From Halomonas sp. (GTDB lineage: Bacteria > Pseudomonadota > Gammaproteobacteria > Pseudomonadales > Halomonadaceae), in contig NZ_JAJUFQ010000010.1 of assembly GCF_029263665.1 (NCBI RefSeq), forward strand, positions 62,001-126,000: a DNA stretch of 64,000 nucleotides, given 5' to 3'. Both the position numbers and the translations under genes were made by a program. This document shows positions 35,862 through 45,819 of this stretch, piece by piece. The notes under the pieces are model-generated. The model was not told where the DNA came from. It was given only the letters and a program-made list of their open reading frames with translations, and searched no databases. Within the stretch, counting starts at the first letter, position 1. Every line of letters starts with the position of its first letter.

Positions 35862-35958
35862 CGTGGTTGCTTGGGCGAGAGCATGCAGCAAATAACGTAG
35901 TTGATGACCGTTGAAGATATGGTGGTACATTGGACAGACTGCTACTTTGCAAATAAAG

Positions 35959-35983
35959 AGGGTGCCAGCGTGGCACCTTTTTT
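35959..35983 (+). terminator. Terminator of the Moco operon
   Basis: GGTGCCA (35961-35967), loop GCG, TGGCACC (35971-35977) and six T residues, 100 bp after moaA. Confidence 0.85.
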
Positions 35984-36099
35984 ATATGTCTTTTGTGGAC
36001 AAAATTACTAGAATTTCTTGCCAAGACTTGGGTAGAGCATATACTTTTCACAGGTGCTTAAAGGTGTCAGCCTTTATTTTCCAAGGCATGGAGGAATAT

Positions 36100-36384
36100 A
36101 TGTCCAGCGAATCTCTCGAGCGCATTGCTCGGAACAAGAATGTTGCTCGCGCTGCTGCTCGTCAGCTGAGCATGGAACAGCTGCAGAAACTTCTTGAAGT
36201 TATCGAAGAAGTTATCGAATCGAAGAAAGATGAAGAGCGTGTACGCCAGGAAGAAGAAGTGCAAAAGGCGCGCAAGCTGGCCGAGATTCGTGAGCAGATC
36301 AGTGAAGCGGGTCTGTCACTTGAGGATCTGGTTGCCGAGCAGCCCAAGCGCAAGCGTGGTCGTCCACCGAAGAATCCCAAGTAA
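36100..36384 (+). CDS. H-NS/MvaT-like nucleoid protein with AT-hook tail
   Basis: A 94-residue protein. Residues 1-60 form a long charged coiled coil (SMEQLQKLLEVIEEVIESKKDEERVR) like the oligomerisation region of H-NS/MvaT-type proteins. A short linker leads to KRKRGRPPKNPK, an AT-hook-like basic end. The usual H-NS C-terminal DNA-binding fold is missing, so it should bind AT-rich minor groove through the hook alone. The ATG at 36100 has GGAGG 5 nt upstream. It probably acts as a small silencer or nucleoid organiser; family assignment is moderately sure. Confidence 0.7.
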   Translation: MSSESLERIARNKNVARAAARQLSMEQLQKLLEVIEEVIESKKDEERVRQEEEVQKARKLAEIREQISEAGLSLEDLVAEQPKRKRGRPPKNPK

Positions 36385-36385
36385 T

Positions 36386-36434
36386 CATTACTCAAGTAAG
36401 CGTTATTAGTATCGAGTAAGCGTTACTGGTGTAA
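36386..36434. repeat. Short tandem repeat after the H-NS-like gene
   Basis: CAAGTAAGCGTTATTAGTAT and CGAGTAAGCGTTACTGGTGT are imperfect head-to-tail copies directly after the stop codon, with a weaker third copy (AAGTAATCATTACT) before them. Confidence 0.6.
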
Positions 36435-36467
36435 GGACAGGGCTCGATTGCCTGTAGACCTTCCGCC

Positions 36468-36513
36468 AAAATATGCCGGCCTGGGCTTCATGCCTGAGGT
36501 CGGCATATTTTTT
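36468..36513 (+). terminator. Terminator after the H-NS-like gene
   Basis: Arms AAAATATGCCG (36468-36478) and CGGCATATTTT (36501-36511), long loop, T tail. Can serve the convergent RNase J gene as well. Confidence 0.75.
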
Positions 36514-36550
36514 AGCATGAAAACCATACTGGCATGGAGGGCTTGTCTAT

Positions 36551-38218
36551 TCAGGACAAGCTGTCGGCAAGTGTTTCGGCTTCAGTGGCCATCAGTTGCA
36601 AGTGTACTTCGGGCAAGCGGTGAAGGTGTGTATGCAGCCATTGTTGCAGGCGTGGATATAACGCCTGGCGCAAAGTCAGAAGCGTATCGCAGGATATGCT
36701 GCACAGTTGTTCATCCAGCCAGTCGCTGAAACTGTCCTCGTCCATGGCACTGCATTGACTGTTGTCGATCATCAGGCGCCCTATGCGAGTCCAGCCCGTA
36801 TCACTGGCAATCAGGGTGATGGCCAGGCTGAGGGTTCCATGGCGGGCCTGGCTGGGCTTGTGGGCAGGCGACAGCTGGTTTTGAGTGACGATGCGCGCTG
36901 ACTGTGAATGCTGTGACACCCGTTGAAGGCCGTTGTGATCAAAGCGGACCAAGTCGCCGTTGATGGGCCGCAAGGGGGACTTGATCCCGAGACGTTCAGC
37001 CAATGCCATATGTGCTTGCTGATGAGGTTGTTCGCCGTGTACAGGCAGCAGATATTGGGGCTTCAGCCAAGCGTAGAGCTGCTCCAGTTCTTCTTGTGCT
37101 GGGTGGCCCGATGCATGCAACTGGGGATGACTGAACTCATCCAGGATGGCGACCTGATAGCGCCCCAGTGCACGCTTGAGGCGTTCAATCAGGTGTTCAT
37201 TACCAGGAATGGCCTTGGCCGAGAAGATGACGCTGTCACCTGCGGTCAGTTCGAAATGCGGATGCCGTCCTTGAGATAGTCGGGCCAGGGCTGCACGCGG
37301 TTCTCCCTGGCTGCCGGTCGCAATGACCAGTACTTCCTCTGCAGGGAGATAACCCAGGTCTGATACCGGTACCAGAGAGGGGAAATCATCCAGATAGCCC
37401 AGTCGGCGGGCATGTCCCACCAAACGTTCCATGGAACGCCCGAGCAGGCTGACGCGACGTCCGCAACGGGCCGCTGCACGCCCGATGGAGAGCACGCGTG
37501 CCAGGTTGCTGGCGAAACAGCTGACGACCACACGCCCAGTGCATTCGGCAATAGTACTTTGCAGCGCGCGGGCGACTTCGCCTTCGCTGCGGGAATGTCC
37601 AGGAAGGTGGGCATTGGTGGAATCAGCGACGACCAGGTGCAATGGAGATAGTGCCTTGAACAGCTCGGTATCGATGGGTCTCCCGATGATGGGATCGGGA
37701 TCCAGTTTCCAGTCACCGGTGTGCAATATCCGATAATCTCCTGCCTGGATCAGCAGGGCGCAGCTCTCAGGAATCGAGTGGGGAAGCGGCAGATACCGCA
37801 GCGACAGGTTGCCAATATCACGAGCATCGCCTGGATCGATGACCTCGATAGCCTGGCCTGTCAGACCGCGTTCAGCGAATTTATCGCGCAGCATGGCAGC
37901 AACAAGCGGTGTTGCCAGTACAGGACATCTCCATTGTGGCCATAGCCAGGCGACAGCGCCAATATGGTCCTCATGACCATGAGTGATGACGATGGCCTGG
38001 GGTTGGATGCCAAGCTCGTTCGGTGTTGCCAGGTCGGGTATCTGGAGAGGACTGCCTGGAAGATCCTGGCGAATCATCATGCCGCAATCGACAGCGATCC
38101 ATGTGTCCTGGTAGCCGTAAAGACTCAGATTCATGCCAATTTCACCACAGCCTCCTAGGGGCAGGAACTGCACGGGAGGGCGGCGGCGAGGGCGGATCTG
38201 AACGAGTGGTGTTGGCAT
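36551..38218 (-). CDS. rnj: Ribonuclease J-type metallo-beta-lactamase nuclease
   Basis: A 555-residue MBL/beta-CASP nuclease. The N-terminal LPLGGCGEIGMN, zinc motif HGHEDH, LHTGDWKLDPDP, the beta-CASP motif VIATGSQGEPRAAL and the HASGH zinc ligand are all present, followed by a C-terminal domain after about residue 420. RNase J enzymes combine endonuclease and 5'-3' exonuclease activity on RNA. I use the ATG at 38218, 13 residues before the conserved start; a TTG at 38278 would add 20 residues. It converges with the H-NS-like gene. Enteric gammaproteobacteria lack RNase J. Confidence 0.85.
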   Translation of the reverse strand: MPTPLVQIRPRRRPPVQFLPLGGCGEIGMNLSLYGYQDTWIAVDCGMMIRQDLPGSPLQIPDLATPNELGIQPQAIVITHGHEDHIGAVAWLWPQWRCPVLATPLVAAMLRDKFAERGLTGQAIEVIDPGDARDIGNLSLRYLPLPHSIPESCALLIQAGDYRILHTGDWKLDPDPIIGRPIDTELFKALSPLHLVVADSTNAHLPGHSRSEGEVARALQSTIAECTGRVVVSCFASNLARVLSIGRAAARCGRRVSLLGRSMERLVGHARRLGYLDDFPSLVPVSDLGYLPAEEVLVIATGSQGEPRAALARLSQGRHPHFELTAGDSVIFSAKAIPGNEHLIERLKRALGRYQVAILDEFSHPQLHASGHPAQEELEQLYAWLKPQYLLPVHGEQPHQQAHMALAERLGIKSPLRPINGDLVRFDHNGLQRVSQHSQSARIVTQNQLSPAHKPSQARHGTLSLAITLIASDTGWTRIGRLMIDNSQCSAMDEDSFSDWLDEQLCSISCDTLLTLRQALYPRLQQWLHTHLHRLPEVHLQLMATEAETLADSLS

Positions 38219-38535
38219 TGGAACGGCTGACTGGTCGGAATGACCTTCACTATACGGGAAGGCTTGATGTTGACTCAATGCTGGACATCACTCCCTCATG
38301 CTTATGTTGTGATGATTGTTGTGTTTGACAGACAACGCCAGAAGGATGTCATGGGCAGTGCGCTGTGCCCTTCAGTGCTTCAGGAAAACGGCAGATGGCC
38401 TTTAGTGCGCCTATCCGTATTGCAGGCTGCCAACACGAAAGTGATCCACGTGCCGAGAGCGATGTAGTCCGCTACAATGCGCAACTCCTTGGCTATTTGC
38501 CCAGAAATTTTGTCCTGATTTGTGAGAATGTCGTG
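38219..38535. other. Divergent promoter region between rnj and purU
   Basis: 317 bases with no gene. A likely -10 for purU, TACAAT followed by GCGC, is at 38473-38478. No dyads or riboswitch-like structure were recognised. Confidence 0.4.
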
Positions 38536-39390
38536 ATGTCCCATTTTTACCGCCTGGTGGTGTCCTGTCCCGATCGTTTAGGCATCGTTGCCCGCGTATC
38601 GAACTTCATCGCCGGCCACGGGGGCTCAATCACTGAAGCCAGCCAGCATTCTGACCTGGGGGCAGGGCGCTTCTTCATGCGCTATGAAATCCTGGCTGAT
38701 TCCATCGGCATGTCCCTGGAAGAATTGCGTGATGCGTTTGCTCCAGTCGCGAGAGAGTTCGACATGCAATGGGCATTGCGTGATACCCGTGACAAGCGAC
38801 GCGTGGTGCTGATGGTGTCCCGGGAGTCACATTGCCTGGTAGATCTGCTGTATCGCTGGACAGCGGGTGAGCTGGATTGTGATATTGCCGCGGTGATCTC
38901 CAACCATGATGACATGCGCGGTATGGTCGAATGGCACGGTATTCCTTATCACCACGTCCCCGTCACGGCAGACAACAAGCCAGAGGCTTTTGCCCGTGTC
39001 GAGCAGTTGGTCGAAGAGTTGAATGCCGACAGTATCGTGCTGGCCCGCTACATGCAGATTCTGCCGCCTAATCTGTGCCAACGTTATGCAGGCAGGGTAA
39101 TCAATATCCACCATAGCTTTCTGCCGTCCTTTGCTGGGGCCAAGCCGTACCATCAGGCGCATGACAGAGGCGTGAAGCTGATTGGTGCAACCTGCCACTA
39201 TGTGACGGAAGAGCTGGATGCGGGACCGATCATCGAGCAGGACATTCACCGTGTCAGCCACTGTCATACACCTTCGGATCTGGTGCGCTTCGGCCGCGAT
39301 GTAGAGAAGACAGTGCTGGCACGAGGGTTGCGCTGGCATCTGGAGGACAGAGTGCTGATTCATGGCAACAAGACGGTTGTCTTTGCTTGA
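38536..39390 (+). CDS. purU: Formyltetrahydrofolate deformylase
   Basis: A 284-residue enzyme that hydrolyses 10-formyl-THF to formate and THF, balancing one-carbon pools. An N-terminal ACT domain (about residues 1-75, LVVSCPDRLGIVARVSNFI) precedes a formyltransferase-type catalytic domain with NIHHSFLPSFAGAKPYHQA and GATCHYVTEELDAGPII. The ATG at 38536 yields the standard start; the longer frame upstream is unconserved. Confidence 0.93.
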   Translation: MSHFYRLVVSCPDRLGIVARVSNFIAGHGGSITEASQHSDLGAGRFFMRYEILADSIGMSLEELRDAFAPVAREFDMQWALRDTRDKRRVVLMVSRESHCLVDLLYRWTAGELDCDIAAVISNHDDMRGMVEWHGIPYHHVPVTADNKPEAFARVEQLVEELNADSIVLARYMQILPPNLCQRYAGRVINIHHSFLPSFAGAKPYHQAHDRGVKLIGATCHYVTEELDAGPIIEQDIHRVSHCHTPSDLVRFGRDVEKTVLARGLRWHLEDRVLIHGNKTVVFA

Positions 39391-39412
39391 AGCGTGGTGC
39401 TTGATGTGAAAA

Positions 39413-39445
39413 GCGGCAGGGCATTGTTGCCCCGCCGTTTTTTTA
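39413..39445 (+). terminator. Terminator of purU
   Basis: CGGCAGGGC and GCCCCGCCG form a stem with one A-C mismatch, followed by seven T residues, 23 bp after the stop codon. Confidence 0.75.
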
Positions 39446-39487
39446 TGGTGCTTTTTTATGATGCCTGTGGGCATGCGCCTGACGGTT

Positions 39488-41053
39488 TCAGCGATGCTGC
39501 ACGGAAGGCCGGGGGTCGGGGTCTGCATGCACCGGGCAATCAGGATTGAAGTGCAAGCCCCGGGATTCCCGACGTGCACGTGCACTGGCCACGGTCAAGC
39601 GTGCCAGGCGTAAAGCGTGTTGGTAGCTCAGGAGCTCTGCATCTGCTGCAGCCGTTGGCAGGATGGTATTCATTTCCGCTTCTAGCTGGGCAAGTGCCTG
39701 ATCGGCCTTGGCCAGTCCTTCATCACTGCGCACGATGGCAACCCAGGCGCTCATTTCATTACGCATGGTGTCGCGCCAGTGCCGGATGCGCTGTTGGTCG
39801 ACCGGCTCGCTGCCCCAGCGGGGAGCCATGATGGGGGCATGACTTGTCTGTGATGGCTGTTCGCGCAAGTGTTGGGCAGCGGAACGGGCATAGACCAGGC
39901 ACTCCAGCAATGAGTTACTGGCCATGCGATTGGCGCCATGAAGGCCTGTATAAGCGACTTCGCCAATGGCATACAGAGCGGGAACTGCGGTAGCGCCATG
40001 ATGATCAGTGGCAATACCGCCACAGCTGTAATGGGCTGCCGGTACGACGGGAATAGGTTGCTGGGCGATATCTAGGCCACGACTCATGCAGTGGGCATGA
40101 ATGGTCGGGAAATGGTGCAGGACAGCATCCTGTCCCAGGTGGCGTACATCCAGCAGTACATGGTCAGAATGGGTGCGCTGCATCTCGGCATCGATGGCAC
40201 GGGCCACCACGTCTCGGGGAGCCAGTTCAGCGCGCTCATCAATGGCCGGCATGAAACGCTCGCCTTGTACATTGAGCAGCAGACCGCCTTCTCCGCGCAC
40301 GGCTTCACTGATCAGGAAGGGGGGGCCATCCGGGTCGTACAGGCAGGTTGGGTGGAATTGCTGGAACTCAAGATTCTTCAATTCTGCGCCGATGGCGTAA
40401 GCCATGGCCATGCCTTCACCGCTGGCCGGGCTGGGGCTGGTGGTATGGCGAAACAGACCGCTGGCCCCCCCCGTGGCAAGCACCGTATCCTGTGCCAGCA
40501 GCTCCACCAACTGGTTGTCAGTATCGAGGCAGTACGCGCCACGACAAGCGCCATCCTGATCCGTGATCAGTTCTACGGCGGTGAGGTCATCACGCAGGCT
40601 GATACCGGGGTGTGTCTTGACGCGTTCGAGCAGTGTGTCGATGACAGCGCGGCCAGTGGCATCATCCGCATGGATGATACGACGGGTGTTGTGTCCGCCT
40701 TCCCGAGTCAAGTGATAAGGATATCCTGCGTCCGGGTCTGGATCCGGCGTAAAGGGGACCCCCAGTTCCAGCAGCCAGTTGATGGCATCAGGACCATTTT
40801 CCACAGTGAAACGCACCGCGTCGGGATCGCATAACCCATCACCTGCTACCAGGGTGTCCTGGATGTGGGCTTCGATATCGTCCTGGGGAGACAGTACGGC
40901 AGCAATTCCCCCTTGGGCCCAACGGCTGGCACCGAGAGATTGGTCTCCCGGGCGGAGCAGCATGACGGAGCGTTGATCGGCGATTTCCAGGGCCATGGAC
41001 AGGCCGGCGACACCACCACCGATAATCAGGACGTCAATGGGGGGAGTTGCCAT
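39488..41053 (-). CDS. nadB: L-aspartate oxidase
   Basis: A 521-residue FAD enzyme oxidising aspartate to iminoaspartate, the first step of de novo NAD synthesis. The FAD fold begins VLIIGGGVAGLSMA; REGGHNTRRIIHADDATGRA, HPTCL and AAHYSCGGI mark the active site and set it apart from SdhA. The ATG at 41053 gives the conserved N-terminus; the longer frame overlaps the upstream gene. Its first 20 bases overlap the 3' end of the FUSC gene, so the two are co-transcribed. nadA and nadC are not in view. Confidence 0.94.
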   Translation of the reverse strand: MATPPIDVLIIGGGVAGLSMALEIADQRSVMLLRPGDQSLGASRWAQGGIAAVLSPQDDIEAHIQDTLVAGDGLCDPDAVRFTVENGPDAINWLLELGVPFTPDPDPDAGYPYHLTREGGHNTRRIIHADDATGRAVIDTLLERVKTHPGISLRDDLTAVELITDQDGACRGAYCLDTDNQLVELLAQDTVLATGGASGLFRHTTSPSPASGEGMAMAYAIGAELKNLEFQQFHPTCLYDPDGPPFLISEAVRGEGGLLLNVQGERFMPAIDERAELAPRDVVARAIDAEMQRTHSDHVLLDVRHLGQDAVLHHFPTIHAHCMSRGLDIAQQPIPVVPAAHYSCGGIATDHHGATAVPALYAIGEVAYTGLHGANRMASNSLLECLVYARSAAQHLREQPSQTSHAPIMAPRWGSEPVDQQRIRHWRDTMRNEMSAWVAIVRSDEGLAKADQALAQLEAEMNTILPTAAADAELLSYQHALRLARLTVASARARRESRGLHFNPDCPVHADPDPRPSVQHR

Positions 41054-42179
41054 CTTGGTTTCCTTCCTTATTGTCATAGGGCGTTGTCCGCAGCAAACCA
41101 CGTCGTTGAGCACGATTGTGCAGGCGTTTGCTGGGCAGCCGCTCCAGGCGTCCCAGACGCTCGGCAGTTGCGATGGCCAAGCGTGCCAGCTCGCGGTTGA
41201 GCCATAGATATCCGCTGGGACTGAACAGCACTCTCTCATCTTTACCACGGGCACTCATGGCCAGTTCGGCAAAGGGTTGCAGGACAAAAGGCGTGATGCT
41301 GAAGTCAATGGACTGACCGGTGCGCACCTTCAATGCCAGCGTGCCAAGGCCTCGGGCCAGGGTATGCTGCTGTTCGCGAAGTCCCTTCATGGCATTGATG
41401 CAGCTGTGCCCTTCTCTAGTCGTCCAGTGGGTTTCCAGCAGCAGCTCGATAGTGGACAGCATGCGTCGTTGATAGGAAATCAATTCATCCACGTCTGTGC
41501 GATTCAGGCGTCCTTCGCGATGAATGGCATCACTCAGCCCACGTTGCTTGACCAGCAGACGGCTGGTGGACTTGAGCAGATTGCGAGTATCAAGATCGGG
41601 GGCTGAAGTTGCTGAGGTATGGGCATGATATAGCTGAGCCATGCCATCCAGACAATCGGCCAGCATGAAACGCATCAGGTCTGTGGCTTTTTGCGGCAGG
41701 AACAATACCGTGGCGGCAATGCCGACCAGTGTGCCAAGCAGGACATCGGTAGCCCGCCAGAGCGCAACGCTGAAAGCCTGGTTACCGTCCCCGATTACCA
41801 ACAGCAAACTGACGGAGAACATCAGTCCACTATAAGCCTGACGCCCAGGGAACACGACCCAGGTGCAGGTGGCAATGCCCAGCAATGCACCGAGGTAGAT
41901 GCCCCAAGGAGGGAGGTGCAGCATGATCAATGCCAGGCCAAGAGTGGCCCCCAGGATAGTACCGGCCAGGCGCTGGCGGCCCTTGTCCAGCACGCCGCCG
42001 ATATGCGGCAGGTTGCCCATTACCATGGCGGTGCTGACGAGTGCCCAGCCACTGTGCTCGAAAGGAAGAACCTGGATGATGGCAAAGGTTATTGCAAGTG
42101 CCAAAGACACTCGCAGGACATGAAACAGGCGTCGGTGGCGATGGTTGATGAAGGGGTCTCGCAGGCGGCCGAGCAGCAT
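41034..42179 (-). CDS. FUSC-family membrane protein
   Basis: A 381-residue protein with an N-terminal membrane domain of about six segments (residues 20-165) in the FUSC/YccS/AaeB style and a C-terminal cytoplasmic helical domain. Such proteins are proposed efflux pumps for aromatic acids and other small molecules, and the substrate here is unknown. It overlaps nadB by 20 bases. The frame continues with a basic tail NRAQRRGLLRTTPYD just before the stop. Confidence 0.82.
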   Translation of the reverse strand: MLLGRLRDPFINHRHRRLFHVLRVSLALAITFAIIQVLPFEHSGWALVSTAMVMGNLPHIGGVLDKGRQRLAGTILGATLGLALIMLHLPPWGIYLGALLGIATCTWVVFPGRQAYSGLMFSVSLLLVIGDGNQAFSVALWRATDVLLGTLVGIAATVLFLPQKATDLMRFMLADCLDGMAQLYHAHTSATSAPDLDTRNLLKSTSRLLVKQRGLSDAIHREGRLNRTDVDELISYQRRMLSTIELLLETHWTTREGHSCINAMKGLREQQHTLARGLGTLALKVRTGQSIDFSITPFVLQPFAELAMSARGKDERVLFSPSGYLWLNRELARLAIATAERLGRLERLPSKRLHNRAQRRGLLRTTPYDNKEGNQDGNSPH

Positions 42180-42194
42180 GGCGGGGGCACGGGC

Positions 42195-42310
42195 TCCTAA
42201 GTTGTTAAAATCTGGTTGTTAAAACCTGGTTGTGATACCCGGTTGTTTAAAACCAGATCGTATAGACCAGATTGTCCAGGATCGGATTGTCCAGATCTGG
42301 GCCGTCCAGT
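42195..42310. repeat. Degenerate repeats upstream of the FUSC gene
   Basis: Variants of TAAAA(T/C)CTGGTTGT and the inverse CCAGAT(T/C)GT recur roughly every 15-18 bases between 42205 and 42300. They fill part of the 562-base gap between the FUSC gene and the small secreted protein; no gene was found in this gap. Confidence 0.6.
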
Positions 42311-42621
42311 GCTGGGGTTTTAACGCTAGGTTTGCCTGGCAGGAATGGACCGGCACGTTGTTGCCACCTTGAGGAGGCGATTCAATATGATGCAGCGGGA
42401 GTTGCCGATGAAACGGCTGCACTGGATCAATGAGTTGGCATCAACGAACCGGAATCTCGAACCAAAGGCATGAAAAGCGCCAAGGGCACACCTATGCCCG
42501 ATCAGCGCGCGACCATTCTATGTCGGCGGCGGTGGATTCGCCAGCCTGTCTCCTGGCTCTTTGAAGTGCTTTGTTCCCCGTCAATATGTTTCTTCTGTCT
42601 GTGCTCCGTCTCGACAAAGAC

Positions 42622-42643
42622 AAAAAAGCCCCCATTAGGGGGC
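42622..42643 (-). terminator. Terminator of the small secreted protein gene
   Basis: Minus-strand GCCCCC-TAAT-GGGGGC followed by TTTTTT, about 100 bp after the stop codon at 42742. Confidence 0.85.
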
Positions 42644-42673
42644 ATGAAGCGGGGTCGCCTTGTTCAACTGATG

Positions 42674-42741
42674 CTTGAGGGCTCTATTCCAGCTGAGGGT
42701 TCTATTCCAGCTGAGGGCTCTATTCCAGCCGACGGCTCTTC
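42674..42741. repeat. 18-base tandem repeats
   Basis: GAGGGCTCTATTCCAGCT is repeated three to four times with single changes, between the terminator and the stop of the small secreted protein gene. The array is in the 3' untranslated part of that minus-strand transcript. Confidence 0.8.
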
Positions 42742-43026
42742 TCAACTGGTCGCTTCGCGAGCAAGCTGCAGTTGATTAGCTGTTCCAGCGACATTGCTTT
42801 CATGGGCCTGCTGTGTGGCGTTAAGTTTGGCGCGAGCGGCAGACATGGCGGCGCTGCTGCCTTGTTCCACCAGGGTGCTGGCGCTGTCCAGGGGCGCGGT
42901 GGCCTGTGACTGCACTGTGGAGAGAGGCTCACTCAGTTGCATGGAGCGGTCGGTTGCCTGGCCAGCTTGGGCAATGGCAGGGAGAGTGGCGATCAAGAGT
43001 GCGGGAATGATCAATTTGATTTTCAT
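42742..43026 (-). CDS. Small secreted alanine/serine-rich protein
   Basis: A 94-residue protein I do not recognise. A clear signal peptide (residues 1-21, cleavage after AQA) leads to a helical, Ala/Ser/Gln/Thr-rich mature protein with no cysteines. AGGAG stands 7 nt before the ATG and a terminator follows, so it looks expressed as a single gene. It could be a small periplasmic or envelope protein; nothing ties it to the neighbouring zinc genes. Confidence 0.65.
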   Translation of the reverse strand: MKIKLIIPALLIATLPAIAQAGQATDRSMQLSEPLSTVQSQATAPLDSASTLVEQGSSAAMSAARAKLNATQQAHESNVAGTANQLQLAREATS

Positions 43027-43194
43027 GACGATACTCCTGTCAGGGGAAGTAATCTTGCGTTCCTAGTAATAAGCACTCTAATAAACTAAATAGATAAATA
43101 AAAGAGACTCTTTTTCCCTGATTCATTCGTTAAAATCGAATGGTTGAAGGTGGGAGCATTGTCCGATCAAGGCGCCGGACCTGTCTACTGAGAG

Positions 43195-43998
43195 TTACCT
43201 TGACTGGCAATGGCGGCCATGGCCGACAAGGCTGGCAACCGCAAACAGGATGGCGGCCAGGCTGACAATCGTTGGACCAGTAGGGGTGTCGAGCCAATAA
43301 GCTGCTTGTAATCCACCTGTAGTGGAAATCGCTCCTATGGCTGCAGCGAGCAGAGCCATGGTTTCTGGTGTGCGACTGAATGGGCGGGCAGCTGCAGCAG
43401 GAATGATCAGCAGCGCAACGATCAGTAATACCCCGACGACTTTCAATGCCACGGCAACGACCATGGCGAGTGACAGCGTCAGTATGAGCTGTTCGCGTCG
43501 TGGATCGATGCCACAGGCATGGGCGAGATCGCTATTGAGTGTCGCGATCAGGAGATTCGACCATCGCCAACTTATCAATCCCAGGACCAGGATGGCACCT
43601 CCCCAGATGATGGCGAGATCGTTCAGCCCAACGGCAAGGATGTCGCCAAAGAGGTAGGCCATCAGATCAATGCGCACGCCCGACACAAAGGACACCGCCA
43701 CCAGGCCGAAGGCAAGAGCGGAATGAGCCATGACGCCCAGCAAGGTATCCATGGCGTAGCCCTTGTTGCTCAGGAGAGAGACGAGAGTGGCCATGGTCAG
43801 GGCAATGACCAGCACTCCAGCAAAGATTGAGGTTGAAAGTACCAGCGACAAGGCGACTCCGAGAATGGCGGCGTGGGCAGTGGCATCGCCGAAGTAAGCC
43901 ATGCGACGCCATACCACGAAGCAACCCAGTGGTGCTGCAGCAAGAGCAACGCCGATTCCGGCCAGGAAAGCACGAATCAGAAAGTCGTCGAGTATCAC
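43195..43998 (-). CDS. znuB: Zinc ABC transporter permease
   Basis: A 267-residue ABC-3-family metal permease with about eight hydrophobic segments (PLGCFVVWRRMAYFGDATAHAA, SLAMVVAVALKVVGVLLIVALLIIPAAAAR). It forms the zinc channel with ZnuC and receives Zn from ZnuA. It overlaps the end of znuC by 4 bases. Confidence 0.93.
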   Translation of the reverse strand: MILDDFLIRAFLAGIGVALAAAPLGCFVVWRRMAYFGDATAHAAILGVALSLVLSTSIFAGVLVIALTMATLVSLLSNKGYAMDTLLGVMAHSALAFGLVAVSFVSGVRIDLMAYLFGDILAVGLNDLAIIWGGAILVLGLISWRWSNLLIATLNSDLAHACGIDPRREQLILTLSLAMVVAVALKVVGVLLIVALLIIPAAAARPFSRTPETMALLAAAIGAISTTGGLQAAYWLDTPTGPTIVSLAAILFAVASLVGHGRHCQSR

Positions 43999-44717
43999 GA
44001 GGGGAGTTCCATTGGGCTTGGGGAGTGATGGTGTTGATACAGGGCGAGAGTGTCGTGAGTGTGATGGCCAAACATGGCCAGGTATGCCGGTGAGCTGGAT
44101 ACTCGCTCGGGTGTTCCCTCACAGCAGATGGTGCGATTCAGGCAGATGACACGATCTGAAGTTCGCATCACGACGTGCAACTCATGGCTGACCATCAGTA
44201 CGCCACAACCCAGCTCGCAGCGAACAGCTTCGAGCTGGCGATAGAAAGCGGCGATGCCTGACTGGTCGAGCCCTTGGGTTGCTTCGTCGAGGATCAACAG
44301 GTCGGGTGATTCCAGCAGGGCGCGTGCCAGCAGAATACGTTGTAGCTGCCCCCCTGAAAGCTCATTCATCTGCTGCTTGCCAAGTCCTGCAACTCCAGCC
44401 TGATTGAGTGCCTTCTCGATCTGCAAGCGGCTCCGCTGGAAGGGCAGCCTCATGAAGCGCGACACGGTCATTGGAAGCGTGGCATCGAGGTGTAGATGCT
44501 GGGGAACGTAGCCAATGCTCAGCCCTGAAGCTTTGGTGATATGGCCTCGGGTCGGTTGCAGAGAACCAATAATGCTCTTCAGCAAAGTGGTCTTGCCTGA
44601 ACCATTAGGGCCAACGATGGTGACGATTTCACCTCGTTCGAGTATCAGTTGGATGTCTTCCAGGATGTGTTGGCCACCGAGGAAGACTTCCAGGTGTTCA
44701 ATCTTCAGCAATGTCAT
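43995..44717 (-). CDS. znuC: Zinc ABC transporter ATP-binding protein
   Basis: A 240-residue ABC ATPase: Walker A VGPNGSGKTT, signature ELSGGQLQR, Walker B LLILDEATQGLD, and a His-rich C-terminus (GHHTHDTLALYQHHH). I prefer ATG 44717 because the upstream in-frame ATG at 44780 abuts the Zur dyad and would leave almost no leader. It is divergent from znuA, the pair sharing one regulatory region. Confidence 0.92.
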   Translation of the reverse strand: MTLLKIEHLEVFLGGQHILEDIQLILERGEIVTIVGPNGSGKTTLLKSIIGSLQPTRGHITKASGLSIGYVPQHLHLDATLPMTVSRFMRLPFQRSRLQIEKALNQAGVAGLGKQQMNELSGGQLQRILLARALLESPDLLILDEATQGLDQSGIAAFYRQLEAVRCELGCGVLMVSHELHVVMRTSDRVICLNRTICCEGTPERVSSSPAYLAMFGHHTHDTLALYQHHHSPSPMELPS

Positions 44718-44785
44718 GACGTTTTCCGGAGAAGTCAGTAGGGAATCGATGCTGAGTGCAGGATGTCTTGTGCTTGACATAAGTA

Positions 44786-44803
44786 GAAATGTTATAACAT
44801 AAC
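44786..44803. promoter_or_regulatory. Zur box between znuCB and znuA
   Basis: GAAATGTTATAACATAAC, with the perfect 12-bp dyad ATGTTATAACAT (44789-44800), matches the core of the gammaproteobacterial Zur operator and lies between the divergent znuC and znuA genes. The zinc-loaded repressor Zur would shut both units; the zur gene itself is not in this window. Confidence 0.8.
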
Positions 44804-44844
44804 TATATTGGCTTCAATTCACTCATAAATGATCAGGAGCAATC

Positions 44845-45819
<975 letters not shown>

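Noticed and set aside
38219..38278. TTG-initiated longer RNase J
   Set aside because: The 20 extra residues are not conserved-looking; ATG 38218 is sufficient, though the choice is not certain.
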